Shown here piece after piece: positions 21,593 through 32,637 of a DNA stretch of 64,000 nucleotides. The DNA is taken from contig JBIQIB010000003.1 of the NCBI GenBank assembly GCA_044508265.1, positions 15,392 to 79,391 of the forward strand, given 5' to 3'. The position numbers were made by a program, and so were the translations under genes. How positions within the stretch are numbered: position 1 is the first letter of the stretch; every line of letters starts with the position of its first letter. A model generated the notes under the pieces. It searched no databases and was not told where the DNA came from. It saw only the letters and a list, made by a program, of their open reading frames with translations. The stretch comes from JAEZDP01 sp044508265 (GTDB lineage Bacteria; Acidobacteriota; Vicinamibacteria; Vicinamibacterales; Vicinamibacteraceae).

Positions 21593-23035
21593 TTAGAACT
21601 GGAAGTAGATGAAGTCGAGTGACGTCCGGCTGCGCAGGGCGAGGATCGCCGCGAACATGAGGCCGACGGCCAGCCCCTGCAGCAGCACGACGCGGCCCGG
21701 GACCTGGCCTTCCTCGGTGGCGCGTCGCTCGGTGTACGACCGCCCGCGCCAGGCCGTCCACGCGCTGTGTGCCCACAGGGGCAGCGAGAAGGTCAGCGCG
21801 ATGAGGAACAGGTACAGCCCGGCCTGCGCCTGCGCCGCCGTGCTGCCGCCGGGCAGCAGCGTCAGGTCGCGCAGCAGCATCTGGAAGTCGCCCTCGCGGA
21901 ACATCAGCCAGCCGACGTTGACCAGCACCAGCATGCCCAGCCACTGGGGCACGGCGCGCCACCAGGGCAGGCGGTGCCGGCGGCGCCCACGGCCCGTGAG
22001 GGCGCCGAGCGTCCGTTCTCCGGCGAGCAGCACGCCGTGGTAGGCGCCCCACAGCACGAAGTTCCACGCGGCACCGTGCCACAGGCCCGAGACGAGGAAC
22101 GTGATGAAGAGATTGGCCAGCGTACGTCCGAGCCCGCGGCGCGAGCCGCCCAGCGGGATGTACAGGTAGTCGCGGAACCACGACGACAGCGAGATGTGCC
22201 ACCGCCGCCAGAAGTCCGACGGCGAGGTCGCAAGGTACGGGTGGTCGAAGTTCTTCATCAGCTCGAACCCCAGCCACCGTGCCGTGCCGCGGGCGATGTC
22301 GGTGTAGGCGGAGAAGTCGGCGTAGATCTGGATGCCGAACGCGAACACGCCCGCCCACAGCATCTCGAAGCCCGGCGCGTCGAGCGCGAAGACGCGGTTG
22401 GCGACGACGCCGACGTTGTCGGCGATCACGAGCTTCTTGAAGAACCCCCAGACGATGAGGACGATCGCGTCGCGCGCCACCACGAGGTTGAACGAGCGTG
22501 GCTGCTGGACGCGCGGCAGCAGGGCTGTCGCGCGCTCGATGGGCCCGGCCACCAACTGCGGAAAGAAGGAGACGAACAGCGCGAAGTCGCGCAGCGACGG
22601 CGTCGGCGTCAGGCGGCCGCGGTAGACGTCGATCGAGTAGCTGAGGCTCTGGAACGTGTAGAAGGAGATGCCGACGGGCAGCACGACGCGCAGCACCGGC
22701 ACCGACGTGCCGATGCCGAGCGCGTCCAGGGCCTGTGCGACGTTCTCGACGAAGAAGTTCCAGTACTTGAAGAACCCGAGCATGCCCAGGTTCGCGACGA
22801 TGCTGAGGACGAGCCATCGGCGCCGACGCTCGGGTTGCGCCTGCATGCGCAGCGCGGCGAACCAGTCGACGACCGTGGTCGTGGCGAGCAGCAGGCAGAA
22901 CCACGGGTGGATCCAGCCGTAGAAGAGATAGCTCGCGCCGAGCAGGAACCAGTTCTGCGCGCCGTGCGACAGCCGCCAGTAGACGACCGTGACGACAAGC
23001 AGGAACGCGACGAAGTCGAGGGTATGGAAGCTCAT
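21593..23035 (-). CDS. MBOAT-family membrane O-acyltransferase (AlgI-like)
   Basis: 480 residues with 10-12 hydrophobic helices. Family motifs: QNWFLLGASYLFYGW at the N-terminus, PVGISFYTFQSLSYSIDVYRG in the middle, SLSSWFRDYLYIPLGGSR, then SGLWHGAAWNFVLWGAYHG with the catalytic His. AlgI-type MBOATs pass acetyl groups across the inner membrane to a periplasmic SGNH partner that O-acetylates a polysaccharide. The SGNH partner is the overlapping upstream gene (ATGA at 23032-23035). The polymer is unknown. Confidence 0.95.
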   Translation of the reverse strand: MSFHTLDFVAFLLVVTVVYWRLSHGAQNWFLLGASYLFYGWIHPWFCLLLATTTVVDWFAALRMQAQPERRRRWLVLSIVANLGMLGFFKYWNFFVENVAQALDALGIGTSVPVLRVVLPVGISFYTFQSLSYSIDVYRGRLTPTPSLRDFALFVSFFPQLVAGPIERATALLPRVQQPRSFNLVVARDAIVLIVWGFFKKLVIADNVGVVANRVFALDAPGFEMLWAGVFAFGIQIYADFSAYTDIARGTARWLGFELMKNFDHPYLATSPSDFWRRWHISLSSWFRDYLYIPLGGSRRGLGRTLANLFITFLVSGLWHGAAWNFVLWGAYHGVLLAGERTLGALTGRGRRRHRLPWWRAVPQWLGMLVLVNVGWLMFREGDFQMLLRDLTLLPGGSTAAQAQAGLYLFLIALTFSLPLWAHSAWTAWRGRSYTERRATEEGQVPGRVVLLQGLAVGLMFAAILALRSRTSLDFIYFQF

Positions 23036-24180
23036 CGCAGCAGACGGTTCATGTGCACCCAGAACATCCGGGTGTAGCGCTGGCGATGCTCGCGGCCGAC
23101 GTGGTCGCCGTCCTCGTACATCGCGAGGGTCTGCTGCGGATCACCCGTGTCGTCGTGGAAGAGCATGCCCTGGCTTTCCACGTAGGCCTTGAAGTCGCGC
23201 ATGTACTGCTGCATCCGCTCGGATTGCGGCGGCGGGCGGTTGTCGACCGGACGCCGCTGCACGCGCACGAAGCCGACGGTGAGGTCGTTCGCCTTCGCAA
23301 GGTCGATGATGAGCGGCAGCACGGAGCGGGGCATGTTCTTCGCGAAGTCGGCCTCGGCGTCCTCCGCGCGGGCGATGTCGGCCTCGTCCATGGGCCGGAG
23401 CTTGTCGATGCCCATGACGTCGAAGTTGAGCGCGTCGAGCCACGCGCGCCGCTGCGGCTCCTCGTCGGTCCACAGGCGCACCGGCCAGTCGTACAGCTGC
23501 CGCTCCGCCCAGGCGTTGGCCCGGTCGACGTTGTAGACCGCGTTCACGCTCTGGTGCACGCGGAACCAGGCGCCCTGCGTCCGGCTCGCGATGACGTCGT
23601 TGAGCGCCGGCTCCTCCTCGAGTGCGACCTCGTCGAGCGACCAGCGGAACGGCCCGGTCAGCCGGAACAGCGGATCGGTCATGTTCAGATCGCGAAAGAA
23701 GAAGAAGACGGCTTTCGGCTTCACGCCGCTCGCGATCAGGTGGTTCTTGAACGTCAGGTACCAGTAGGCGGAACCGGTGCCGGCGCGCGCGAGCAGCGCC
23801 ACCTGTTCGCCCGTCAGGCCCGCGAGGTAGCCAGGATCAATCCGCGTGCCGAGCATCGAGTCGCCGATGAAGACGTAGCCCGGCTGCATGTAGCGCAGTT
23901 CTTCGATCGGCCCCGCGCGGAAGTCGATCCGCTCGCGCGACGACTCGAGCGCCGGAAGGTAGCTTGGCCGCACGGCGCTCGTCGACAGCCACGCCATCGC
24001 GGGGTGCCAGGCCAGCGGCAGGCCGAGGCCGAGCAGCACGATGACCAGGGTGCGCCACAGCCCGCGGCGCGACCACTCCGGGGGCGGCGAGGGCCACTCG
24101 ACGGGGGCTGTCGGCAGGAACGTCTCGGACGGCGTTGGGGAGGGCCCTCGTTCTTCAGGGGCGGCGGCCGGGCCGGGCAT
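23032..24180 (-). CDS. Membrane-anchored SGNH/AlgJ-like acyltransferase partner of MBOAT
   Basis: 382 residues from the ATG at 24180. A proline-rich cytoplasmic start is followed by one hydrophobic helix (about 41-57, GLWRTLVIVLLGLGL) and a periplasmic SGNH-type domain. The catalytic Ser is in VFIGDSMLGTR; the Asp-His pair is probably in MYEDGDHVGREH near the C-terminus. Together with the MBOAT gene, overlapped by four bases, it should O-acetylate an extracellular polysaccharide. The frame stays open upstream into the N run at 24208, so a slightly longer protein cannot be excluded. Confidence 0.82.
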   Translation of the reverse strand: MPGPAAAPEERGPSPTPSETFLPTAPVEWPSPPPEWSRRGLWRTLVIVLLGLGLPLAWHPAMAWLSTSAVRPSYLPALESSRERIDFRAGPIEELRYMQPGYVFIGDSMLGTRIDPGYLAGLTGEQVALLARAGTGSAYWYLTFKNHLIASGVKPKAVFFFFRDLNMTDPLFRLTGPFRWSLDEVALEEEPALNDVIASRTQGAWFRVHQSVNAVYNVDRANAWAERQLYDWPVRLWTDEEPQRRAWLDALNFDVMGIDKLRPMDEADIARAEDAEADFAKNMPRSVLPLIIDLAKANDLTVGFVRVQRRPVDNRPPPQSERMQQYMRDFKAYVESQGMLFHDDTGDPQQTLAMYEDGDHVGREHRQRYTRMFWVHMNRLLR

Positions 24181-24207
24181 ATCCGGAGCAGTATGCCACG
24201 GGAGGGC

Positions 24208-24307
24208 NNNNNNNNNNNNNNNNNNNNNNNNNNNNNNNNNNNNNNNNNNNNNNNNNNNNNNNNNNNNNNNNNNNNNNNNNNNNNNNNNNNNNNNNNNNNN
24301 NNNNNNN
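24208..24307. other. Assembly gap (100 N), unknown length
   Basis: Exactly 100 N. The flanks differ, so this is a true gap. It removes the 3' end of the rhodanese-methyltransferase gene and possibly bases before the SGNH gene. The apparent continuity of reading frame across the Ns has no meaning. Confidence 0.99.
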
Positions 24308-24999
24308 GTCGGCTCGTCCCCCTGCGCGCTGGTGAACGTCTCGTAGACCAGCACGCCGCCCGGCGAGAGAGCGTCGCGCAGCGCCGGAAACAGCGGGCGG
24401 TGCAGGTAGCGCGTCACCACGATGACGTCCCAGGACTCGTCGCCGAAGCTGAAGTCCTCTGCCTCGACGTCGGCGTGGCGGACGTCCACGTGCACACCGA
24501 GGGCCGCGGCGTTGCGCGCGAGGTCGGCGCAGGCGTCAGGGCTCCGGTCGATGGCGGTGACCTCGAAACCGGCGGCCGCAAACAGCAGCGCGTGCCGCCC
24601 GCGGCCCGCCGCGACGTCGAGGACGCGGCCCTGGTACAGCGCGCCATGCTCGAGCACCCACGGCGACGGCCCCCACACCAGCGGCTCGTCGAACGCACGC
24701 TCGCCATGCCAGTCGGCCATTCCGCCGGCGAGGTTCAGGACGTTCGGGAAGCCCGCGCGCACGAGGACGTCCGCGGCGTGCCGGCTGCGCACGCCGTGCT
24801 CGCAGTACACGAGGATGGGGCGGCCGTCGCGCGGCAGCACGGCGGGAGCCGACGCGATGCACTGCACCGGCAGCAGCCGCGCGCCAGGCAGGTGCCCGAG
24901 CGTGGCGAACTCGCCGGGCGTCCGAACGTCGAGCACCAGCGCGTCGCCGGCGCGCAGCACGGCGGCCGCCTGGTCTTCGGTAACCGTCTGGTAACTCAT
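24308..24999 (-). CDS. Rhodanese-like domain fused to SAM-dependent methyltransferase, 3' end lost in gap
   Basis: 230 residues visible from ATG 24999. An N-terminal rhodanese domain (about 5-105) has the active loop CEHGVRS (CxxGxR), so it may carry a persulfide. It is joined to a class I methyltransferase domain with VLDVAAGRGRHAL and AIDRSPDACADL, cut off after ETFTSAQGDEP. The order suggests a thiol or thiosulfate related methylation, but this is conjecture. The C-terminal 30-50 residues expected for the methyltransferase must lie in the N run. Confidence 0.8.
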
Positions 25000-25177
25000 G
25001 TGATGTGTCCCCGACCCACGGTAGCACTCCTCGTCCACCCGGTTGCTCAGGCCGCATGGCGCTCACGGGAATCGTGGCAGCCGTGCACCGGACGTGACGC
25101 GCCGTGTGCGGTAAGCTGATCCAGCCAGCCTGCACATGCTCGCCGTCCGGGGTACGAGCCGCCCCGAGGAGGTACGG

Positions 25178-26248
25178 ATGCGTATCCGAGCCACGCTGCT
25201 ATCCGCCTGCACCCTGGGCCTCGTCGTCCACGGTGCGGAGGCGCAGCCCACGTTCCGCGCCGGCACCACGCTCGTCGAGGTCTCGGCCATCGTCACACGT
25301 GACGGTACGCCCGTCGCCGACCTTCGGCAGGACGAGGTCCGCGTGTTCGACAACGGCGTCGAGCAGCCGCTCGCCGCCTTCGAGTACGTGGACCTGACGA
25401 CGGTGACCGGTCCGGCGCAGCGACGCGACTTCGTGCTCGTCCTCGACGACTGGCACATCTCGCCGACGGTGACACCGCAGGCGCAGCGGGCGGCGACAGC
25501 GTTCGCGCGGGCACTGGGACCACACGATCGTCTGGCGCTCGTCACGACGGGCCCGCACCAGGTCGTCGTGGATCTCACCACGGATCACCGCGCCATCGAG
25601 GAGGCCGTCGGACGGCTGCGCGGGCAGCAATCGCACGGCCCGTCGGCGCCCCACGAGAGGGAGATGCGGGCACGGCGGGTGTTCGATGTGATCAGGAGCG
25701 TGGCGGCCGCCCTTCAGGGCGACGCCTCCGAGCGCCGGACGATCGTCCTCATCAGCGAGGGCCACCATGTCATCACGGGCCGCGGCAACCTCAACGAGGA
25801 TCCTGCCGCCCTCGCGATGTACAGGGAGGTGATCCGCGACGCCTCGGTTGCCAATGCGGCGATCTACGCCATCGACCCGCGCGGGCTGCTCGCACCGTCG
25901 CCCGGCGGCCCGGCGGGCGTGGCCTCGATTGCCGCGGCGGTCACGCCGTCGAGAGGCATCGACTCCGGCAGTTCCATGGCCGCGCGCCGGTTCGGCAGCC
26001 TCGGGACCATCGCCATGCACACGGGCGGCACGCTGACGGTCGACACGAACGACCTCGCCGCTGACGTGCCGGCGATCGTGCGTGACAGCCGCCAGTACTA
26101 TCGGCTGGCGTACGTGCAGCCCGATCCCGAGCCCGGCAAGGCGCAGCCCGCCACACGGCGGATCACGGTGAAGGTCGACCGACCGGACGCGCAGGTGCGG
26201 GCGCGGCAGGTGTACGTGCCCAGGCCGGCCGTGCAGACGGGGGGCTGA
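25178..26248 (+). CDS. Secreted VWFA-related protein, acidobacterial type
   Basis: 356 residues with a signal peptide (1-23, cleavage near AEA-QP). A beta-rich leader of the type VEVSAIVTRDGTPVADLRQDEVRVFDNG precedes a von Willebrand A-like domain (about 90-240). The metal site is atypical: the first loop reads VLVLDDWHIS rather than DxSxS. This is the layout of the VWFA-related domain (TIGR03436) that is expanded in Acidobacteria and a good lineage marker. The function is unknown; adhesion or envelope assembly is usual for VWFA proteins. GAGGAGG just upstream supports the start. Confidence 0.9.
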   Translation: MRIRATLLSACTLGLVVHGAEAQPTFRAGTTLVEVSAIVTRDGTPVADLRQDEVRVFDNGVEQPLAAFEYVDLTTVTGPAQRRDFVLVLDDWHISPTVTPQAQRAATAFARALGPHDRLALVTTGPHQVVVDLTTDHRAIEEAVGRLRGQQSHGPSAPHEREMRARRVFDVIRSVAAALQGDASERRTIVLISEGHHVITGRGNLNEDPAALAMYREVIRDASVANAAIYAIDPRGLLAPSPGGPAGVASIAAAVTPSRGIDSGSSMAARRFGSLGTIAMHTGGTLTVDTNDLAADVPAIVRDSRQYYRLAYVQPDPEPGKAQPATRRITVKVDRPDAQVRARQVYVPRPAVQTGG

Positions 26249-26251
26249 GAC

Positions 26252-27739
26252 CTACGGCGCCGCTTCGGCGGAATCGGGTGGCTGGACGTGCTGCCGGAAC
26301 GACTCGAGCAGGACGTCGCGGATGACGTGTTCGTCGGTCGCGTGCGCAAGCACGGTCACCTGGTCCCAGCCACGGAGCCTCGCGCTGCCCGTAGGCAGGA
26401 CCACTTCGTGGCCGCGCGTGATCAGGATGATGACGGCGCCGGCGGGCAGCGCGAGATCGCGGATGCGCGGCCCTTCGGCGCCCTGCGGATCCGGCATGTC
26501 CACAGTCATGACGTCGTAGTCGCTGTGCGCCATCGTGAAGAGCTCGAGGTGGAACAGCGGCTGCGGACGCGCGGGCACCGCGAGCTTCATCATCCTGGCC
26601 ACCGGGCCGAGGGACGAGCCCTGGACGAGGATCGACAGGATGACGGCGAAGAACACCAGGTTGAACACCTCGTTGCCGATCGCCAGGCCCGCCGCAGCCG
26701 GGTAGGTGGCCAGGACGATGGGCACCGCGCCACGCAGCCCGGCCCACGATGCGAACACCTTGTTCACGAAGCCGACGTTCATGCCCATCGTGCCGAGGAA
26801 CACCGCGAGGGGCCGCGCGACGAGCGTCAGCACGAGGAACAGGACGATGCCGTCGAACCAGAGCGTCGACCACTGGTGCGGGAAGACCTGCAGTCCCATC
26901 AGCACGAACATGCCGATGTTCGCGATGGTGGAGAACGCCTCCGAGAAGGTCACCACGCCGCGCTTGTGCACGAACGAGCGGTTGCCCATGACGTAGCCGC
27001 CCGCGAACACCGCCAGCATGCCGCTCGCCTGCAGTGTCTCGGCCAGGCTGTACATGAGCAGCACCGCCCCGATGAAGAGCAGGTAGTAGTAGCCGCGGTC
27101 GTGCGGCGTGAGGCGGTTGAACAGCCAGATCGCACCGCGCGCGATGACGTAGCCCACCACGGGCCCGGCGCCGAACTGCCAGAAGAACGACAGCACCGTG
27201 AGGTAGCTGAAGGGCGTCCCTGACGCGAGGCTCGACACCGCCACCGTCGTGAGCAGGATCGCCATGGGGTCGTTGGCCGCGCTTTCGATCTCGATCGTCG
27301 ACGACAGCCGGCGCGGGAGCGACTGGCGGCGCAGGATCGAGAAGGTGGCCGCCGCGTCCGTCGACGAGATGATCACCGCGAGCAGCAGCGCCTTCTCCGT
27401 GGACCACCCGATCCCCCAGTGCAGGCAGGCAAACATGATCGCGGCGGTCAGCATCACGCCCCACGTGGCCAGCCCGCCGGCCGGCAGCGCGACGGCGCGG
27501 AAGTCGTCCCGTTTGGTGACGAACCCGCCGTGGAAGAGGATGAACACGAGGGCGAGGTTGGCGACCTCGTTGGTCAGCAGGACGTCGTCGAACGCCCAGA
27601 GATTGAGGACGTCGCTGCCGAAGACGATCCCCGCGCCGAGGGCGACGAGGATGACGGGTACGCTCCAGCGCTCGAGCCAGACGGCCGCGAGCACCACGGC
27701 GATCAGGAGGATGGGGATGATGATCTCGGCCGTCGGCAC
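26252..27739 (-). CDS. Cation:proton antiporter (CPA1, NhaP2/K+-H+ type) with TrkA-C-like domain
   Basis: 495 residues. About 12 hydrophobic helices fill the first 390 residues, with the CPA1 features LFHGGFVTKRDDF, SSTDAAATFSILRR and the ion-site motif ESAANDPMAILL. The cytoplasmic C-terminus (about 400-480) resembles a TrkA-C ligand domain (IRDLALPAGAVIILITRGHEVVLPTG), as in NhaP2/CvrA potassium/proton antiporters. It likely controls K+ or Na+ and pH across the inner membrane. Its stop is 3 bases beyond the stop of the convergent VWFA gene. Confidence 0.92.
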   Translation of the reverse strand: MPTAEIIIPILLIAVVLAAVWLERWSVPVILVALGAGIVFGSDVLNLWAFDDVLLTNEVANLALVFILFHGGFVTKRDDFRAVALPAGGLATWGVMLTAAIMFACLHWGIGWSTEKALLLAVIISSTDAAATFSILRRQSLPRRLSSTIEIESAANDPMAILLTTVAVSSLASGTPFSYLTVLSFFWQFGAGPVVGYVIARGAIWLFNRLTPHDRGYYYLLFIGAVLLMYSLAETLQASGMLAVFAGGYVMGNRSFVHKRGVVTFSEAFSTIANIGMFVLMGLQVFPHQWSTLWFDGIVLFLVLTLVARPLAVFLGTMGMNVGFVNKVFASWAGLRGAVPIVLATYPAAAGLAIGNEVFNLVFFAVILSILVQGSSLGPVARMMKLAVPARPQPLFHLELFTMAHSDYDVMTVDMPDPQGAEGPRIRDLALPAGAVIILITRGHEVVLPTGSARLRGWDQVTVLAHATDEHVIRDVLLESFRQHVQPPDSAEAAP

Positions 27740-27773
27740 GTCTCGACCCGTGACTGGCAGCGCGCGACGTCAG

Positions 27774-29672
<1,899 letters not shown>

Positions 29673-29788
29673 CAGACGCAGACGGGGCGGCCCGGGGAGG
29701 GGCGACGGAGGGGGGACGAGAGCAGGTTCGACGCGGTGGACATCCGGCCTAGGATAGCCAATCCCGCGCGGCGAAACAAAAGGGAAAG

Positions 29789-29809
29789 GGACGGCTCGGC
29801 GAGCCGTCC
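29789..29809 (-). repeat. Palindromic element (single copy) after glnN
   Basis: A 9-bp stem GGACGGCTC / GAGCCGTCC with loop GGC (GCC on the minus strand), 9 bases after the glnN stop. It reads GGGAGGGACGG in the glnN sense instead of the usual GGTAGGGACGG, so it is a variant member of the family and has the usual orientation relative to the gene. Confidence 0.85.
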
Positions 29810-29818
29810 CTCCCGGAA

Positions 29819-31999
29819 CTACTTGATGAAGAGCATCTCGCGGTACGTGGGCAGCGGCCAGACGTCGGCCGGCACGACCGTCTCGAGGGCGTCGCCCGCC
29901 TCGCGCAGCGCGTCCATCGTCGGGATGACCTTGTCGCGCATGTACTTGGCGTGCTTGAGCGCGGGGCCGCCGTTCTCGTGCCCGAGGGCGGTCGAGAGCG
30001 CCTCGGTGCGCTGCTTGAAGACGTCAATCAGCTCGCTGAGCCGCTTCAGCAGCTTCCGGCCCTCGCGGTTGGTGACGCCGCCGGCCTTGGCGCTGGCGAC
30101 GGCCGAACCCACCTCGGTGAGGTAACGGAACGCGGCCGGCAGGATGTACCGGTTGGCCAGCAGCACCATCGTCTGCGCCTCGACGTTGAGCGTCTTGACG
30201 TAGGCCTCGATGTTGACCTCGAGCCGCGCGTTGAGCTCGCGACCGGTCAGGACCTTGTAGGTCTCGAAGAGCTGGACGGCGTCCTTCGTGACGAGCTCCG
30301 GCAGGGCATCGACCGTGTTGCGGAGGTTCAGCAGGCCACGCTTCCGGGCTTCCTTCTGCCACTCGTCGGAGTAGCCGTTGCCGTTGAAGACGATTCGCTT
30401 GTTCTCCTTGACCAGCTTGACGAGCAGCTTGCCGATGGCGTCCTGCAGGTCGACGCCCTTGGCCACGGCCTTCTCGAGCTCGGTGGCGATGTAGTCGAGC
30501 GACTCGGCCACGGCCACGTTCAGCACGATGTTCGGGAACGCGATGTTCTGGTTCGACGACACCGCACGGAACTCGAACTTGTTGCCGGTGAAGGCAAACG
30601 GGCTCGTGCGGTTCCTGTCGCCGGCGTCGCGGGGCAGCTTCGGCAGCGAGTCGACGCCCGTCTCGAGCAGCTCGCCGTAGGAGGACGTGCGCGCGGCCCC
30701 CTTTTCGATCTGCTCGAAGATCTCGGTCAGCTGCTGGCCGAGGAACACGGAGATGATGGCGGGCGGCGCCTCGTTGGCGCCCAGGCGATGGTCGTTGCCG
30801 GCGCTGGCCACGCTCATGCGCAGCAGGCCCTGCCAGCGGTTGACCGCGCGGATCACCGCCGCGCAGAACACCAGGAACTGGATGTTGTCGTGCGGGGTGT
30901 CGCCGGGATTGAGCAGGTTGTTCCCGTCGCTGTCGCTCATGCTCCAGTTCACGTGCTTGCCCGAGCCGTTGACACCGGCGAAGGGCTTCTCGTGGAGGAG
31001 GCAGGCGAGGCCGTGGCGCGGCGCGACGCGCTTGAGCGTCTCCATCACCATCATCTGGTGGTCGGTGGCGACGTTGGCCTGCTCGAACAGCGGCGCGATT
31101 TCGTACTGGCTCGGCGCCACCTCGTTGTGGCGCGTCTTGACCGGCACGCCGACGGCATAGAGCTCGTCCTCGACCTCGCGCATGCAGGCGAGCACGCGCT
31201 CGGGGATGGCGCCGAAGTACTGGTCTTCCATCTCCTGGCCCTTCGGCGGACGGGCGCCGAAGAGCGTGCGGCCCGCGCCGACCAGGTCAGGCCGCGAGAG
31301 ATAGAAGTACCTGTCGATGAGGAAGTACTCCTGCTCGGGGCCGCAGGTGGTGGTGACGCGCGTGGCCGACGAGCCGAACAGCCGCAGGATGCGGACGGCC
31401 TGCTTCGACAGCGCCTCGATCGAGCGGAGCAGCGGCGTCTTCTTGTCGAGCGACTCGCCCGTCCAGCTGATGAACGCGCTGGGGATCACCAGCGTCGTGC
31501 CGGAGGTGGAGCGGAACAGCCACGGCGGGCTGGTGGGGTCCCAGGCCGTGTAGCCGCGGGCCTCGAACGTGGAGCGCATGCCGCCGGACGGGAACGACGA
31601 CGCGTCGGGCTCGCCCTTGATGAGCTCCTTGCCGCTGAACTCGGTGACGGCCTTGCCCTCCGGCGTCGGCGCGATGAACGCGTCGTGCTTCTCGGCGGTG
31701 ATGCCGGTGAGCGGCTGGAACCAGTGGGTGTAGTGGGTGGCGCCGTGCTCGAGCGCCCAGTCCTTGACGGCCACGGCCACCGCGTCGGCGACCGACGGGT
31801 GGAGCGCCTCGCCGCGGGTGATGGTGCGGCGGAGGGCCTTGTAGACGTCGCGCGGCAGCTTGACGCGCTGGACCTCGTCGTTGAACACGAGGCGGCCAAA
31901 CGACTCGGCGACCTTTGTGGCGGGGCGGGTCTGGCGGGCTTCGGTGACGGCCCAGTCCCGGATGGCACGGATCGCTTCACGCGATGCAGCGGAGCTCAT
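29819..31999 (-). CDS. glnN: Glutamine synthetase type III
   Basis: 726 residues, typical for GSIII (about 700-730) and much longer than GlnA. Characteristic motifs: ATHYTHWFQPLTGITAEKHD, GPEQEYFLIDRYF, RHNEVAPSQYEIAP, LLHEKPFAGVNGSGKHVNWS and GDRNRTSPFAFTGNKFEFRA. It makes glutamine from glutamate, ammonia and ATP in a dodecamer. ATG 31999 (MSSAASREAIRA) is preferred over the upstream ATG at 32035. A sigma-70 promoter and a dyad lie upstream; a palindromic element follows the stop. Confidence 0.97.
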   Translation of the reverse strand: MSSAASREAIRAIRDWAVTEARQTRPATKVAESFGRLVFNDEVQRVKLPRDVYKALRRTITRGEALHPSVADAVAVAVKDWALEHGATHYTHWFQPLTGITAEKHDAFIAPTPEGKAVTEFSGKELIKGEPDASSFPSGGMRSTFEARGYTAWDPTSPPWLFRSTSGTTLVIPSAFISWTGESLDKKTPLLRSIEALSKQAVRILRLFGSSATRVTTTCGPEQEYFLIDRYFYLSRPDLVGAGRTLFGARPPKGQEMEDQYFGAIPERVLACMREVEDELYAVGVPVKTRHNEVAPSQYEIAPLFEQANVATDHQMMVMETLKRVAPRHGLACLLHEKPFAGVNGSGKHVNWSMSDSDGNNLLNPGDTPHDNIQFLVFCAAVIRAVNRWQGLLRMSVASAGNDHRLGANEAPPAIISVFLGQQLTEIFEQIEKGAARTSSYGELLETGVDSLPKLPRDAGDRNRTSPFAFTGNKFEFRAVSSNQNIAFPNIVLNVAVAESLDYIATELEKAVAKGVDLQDAIGKLLVKLVKENKRIVFNGNGYSDEWQKEARKRGLLNLRNTVDALPELVTKDAVQLFETYKVLTGRELNARLEVNIEAYVKTLNVEAQTMVLLANRYILPAAFRYLTEVGSAVASAKAGGVTNREGRKLLKRLSELIDVFKQRTEALSTALGHENGGPALKHAKYMRDKVIPTMDALREAGDALETVVPADVWPLPTYREMLFIK

Positions 32000-32073
32000 A
32001 GTGGTGGGGTCCTCGGAGAAATGCAGGTTTCGCATGGCATTCGCCAGCCAGGAGGCTGGCTGAGCCGGTGACG

Positions 32074-32103
32074 ATTATGCGAGTGGCCGTGCACGGTGCG
32101 CAA
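32074..32103 (-). promoter_or_regulatory. Probable sigma-70 promoter of glnN
   Basis: Read on the minus strand: TTGCGC (32103-32098), an 18-base spacer, CATAAT (32079-32074). The start site would be near 32067, leaving a leader of roughly 67 bases before the ATG at 31999. Consensus match only. Confidence 0.55.
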
Positions 32104-32108
32104 GAAAG

Positions 32109-32136
32109 AAGTAGCAGTTTGTCGAAATTCCTACTT
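32109..32136. promoter_or_regulatory. 28-base imperfect dyad upstream of the glnN promoter
   Basis: Perfect outer arms AAGTAG / CTACTT, with 10 of 14 positions paired over the full 28 bases, including an inner TTT/AAA. It lies 6 bases upstream of the glnN -35 element, a typical activator position. The protein is unknown. Confidence 0.45.
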
Positions 32137-32304
32137 TGTTATGCAGTGCATTGCCGAATGGCGCCCATTCGATACGAAAGTGCGGTCGGTGCGCCGGGTC
32201 GCTCCGACTCTTCTCGTCGGTGTCCGGTGGCGGTCGCGCACGGTGATGTCGTCCCGCGGGTGGGGGCACACGAGGGCCTGGACCGTTTAGAATAGGCGTC
32301 CGAC

Positions 32305-32601
32305 ATGACCGACCGTTCTGCCCATCGAGAGCTTGCCGCGCAGGAAGTGGCGCAACTGACGGCCCGGCTGGCCGCCCTCCCGCCGACCGGCGTCGTCCCC
32401 GAACTCGTCGAGCTCGGCGGCCACCTCGAGCGCGCCATCCGCGCATTCCACATGGAGGCGATCCGCTTCCGTTCGTACAGCATGCGCCGCCTGATCAAGC
32501 TGAACGCGGATGCGCTGCCTGCGGAGGTCCCGGACGCGATGGAGAAGATCGTCGCCGCCCTCGAGGCCGCGGGATTCCAGACCAGGTCCGTCTCGTCGTA
32601 G
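32305..32601 (+). CDS. Small conserved-looking protein of unknown function
   Basis: 98 residues. Entirely helical in appearance: an N-terminal amphipathic stretch (LAAQEVAQLTARLAALP), a middle segment HLERAIRAFHMEAIRFRSYSMRRLIK and a C-terminal helix MEKIVAALEAAGF. No cysteines and no signal peptide. It runs divergently from glnN and codon use fits a real gene. No family recognised. Confidence 0.7.
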   Translation: MTDRSAHRELAAQEVAQLTARLAALPPTGVVPELVELGGHLERAIRAFHMEAIRFRSYSMRRLIKLNADALPAEVPDAMEKIVAALEAAGFQTRSVSS

Positions 32602-32637
32602 CGGAGCGGCGCCTCCTGCCCGCGGAAGCCCCCTCAG

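Larger units (their letters stand above)
32000..32304. other. Divergent intergenic region glnN / small ORF
   Basis: 305 bases without a gene. On the minus strand it holds the likely glnN promoter and a 28-base dyad (listed separately). The segment 32100-32180 is markedly AT-richer than the genome. The remainder up to 32304 shows no convincing element besides AGAATA near 32290, a poor -10 candidate for the small plus-strand gene. Confidence 0.6.

Noticed and set aside
23032..24999. A single fused rhodanese-methyltransferase-SGNH protein
   Set aside because: Continuity is produced only by the arbitrary 100-N spacer; the SGNH gene has its own ATG at 24180 and the gap length is unknown.
32098..32180. 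Sigma-54 promoter upstream of glnN
   Set aside because: A GGCA...TGC pattern exists on the minus strand near 32150, but the GG-to-GC interval is nine bases instead of ten.
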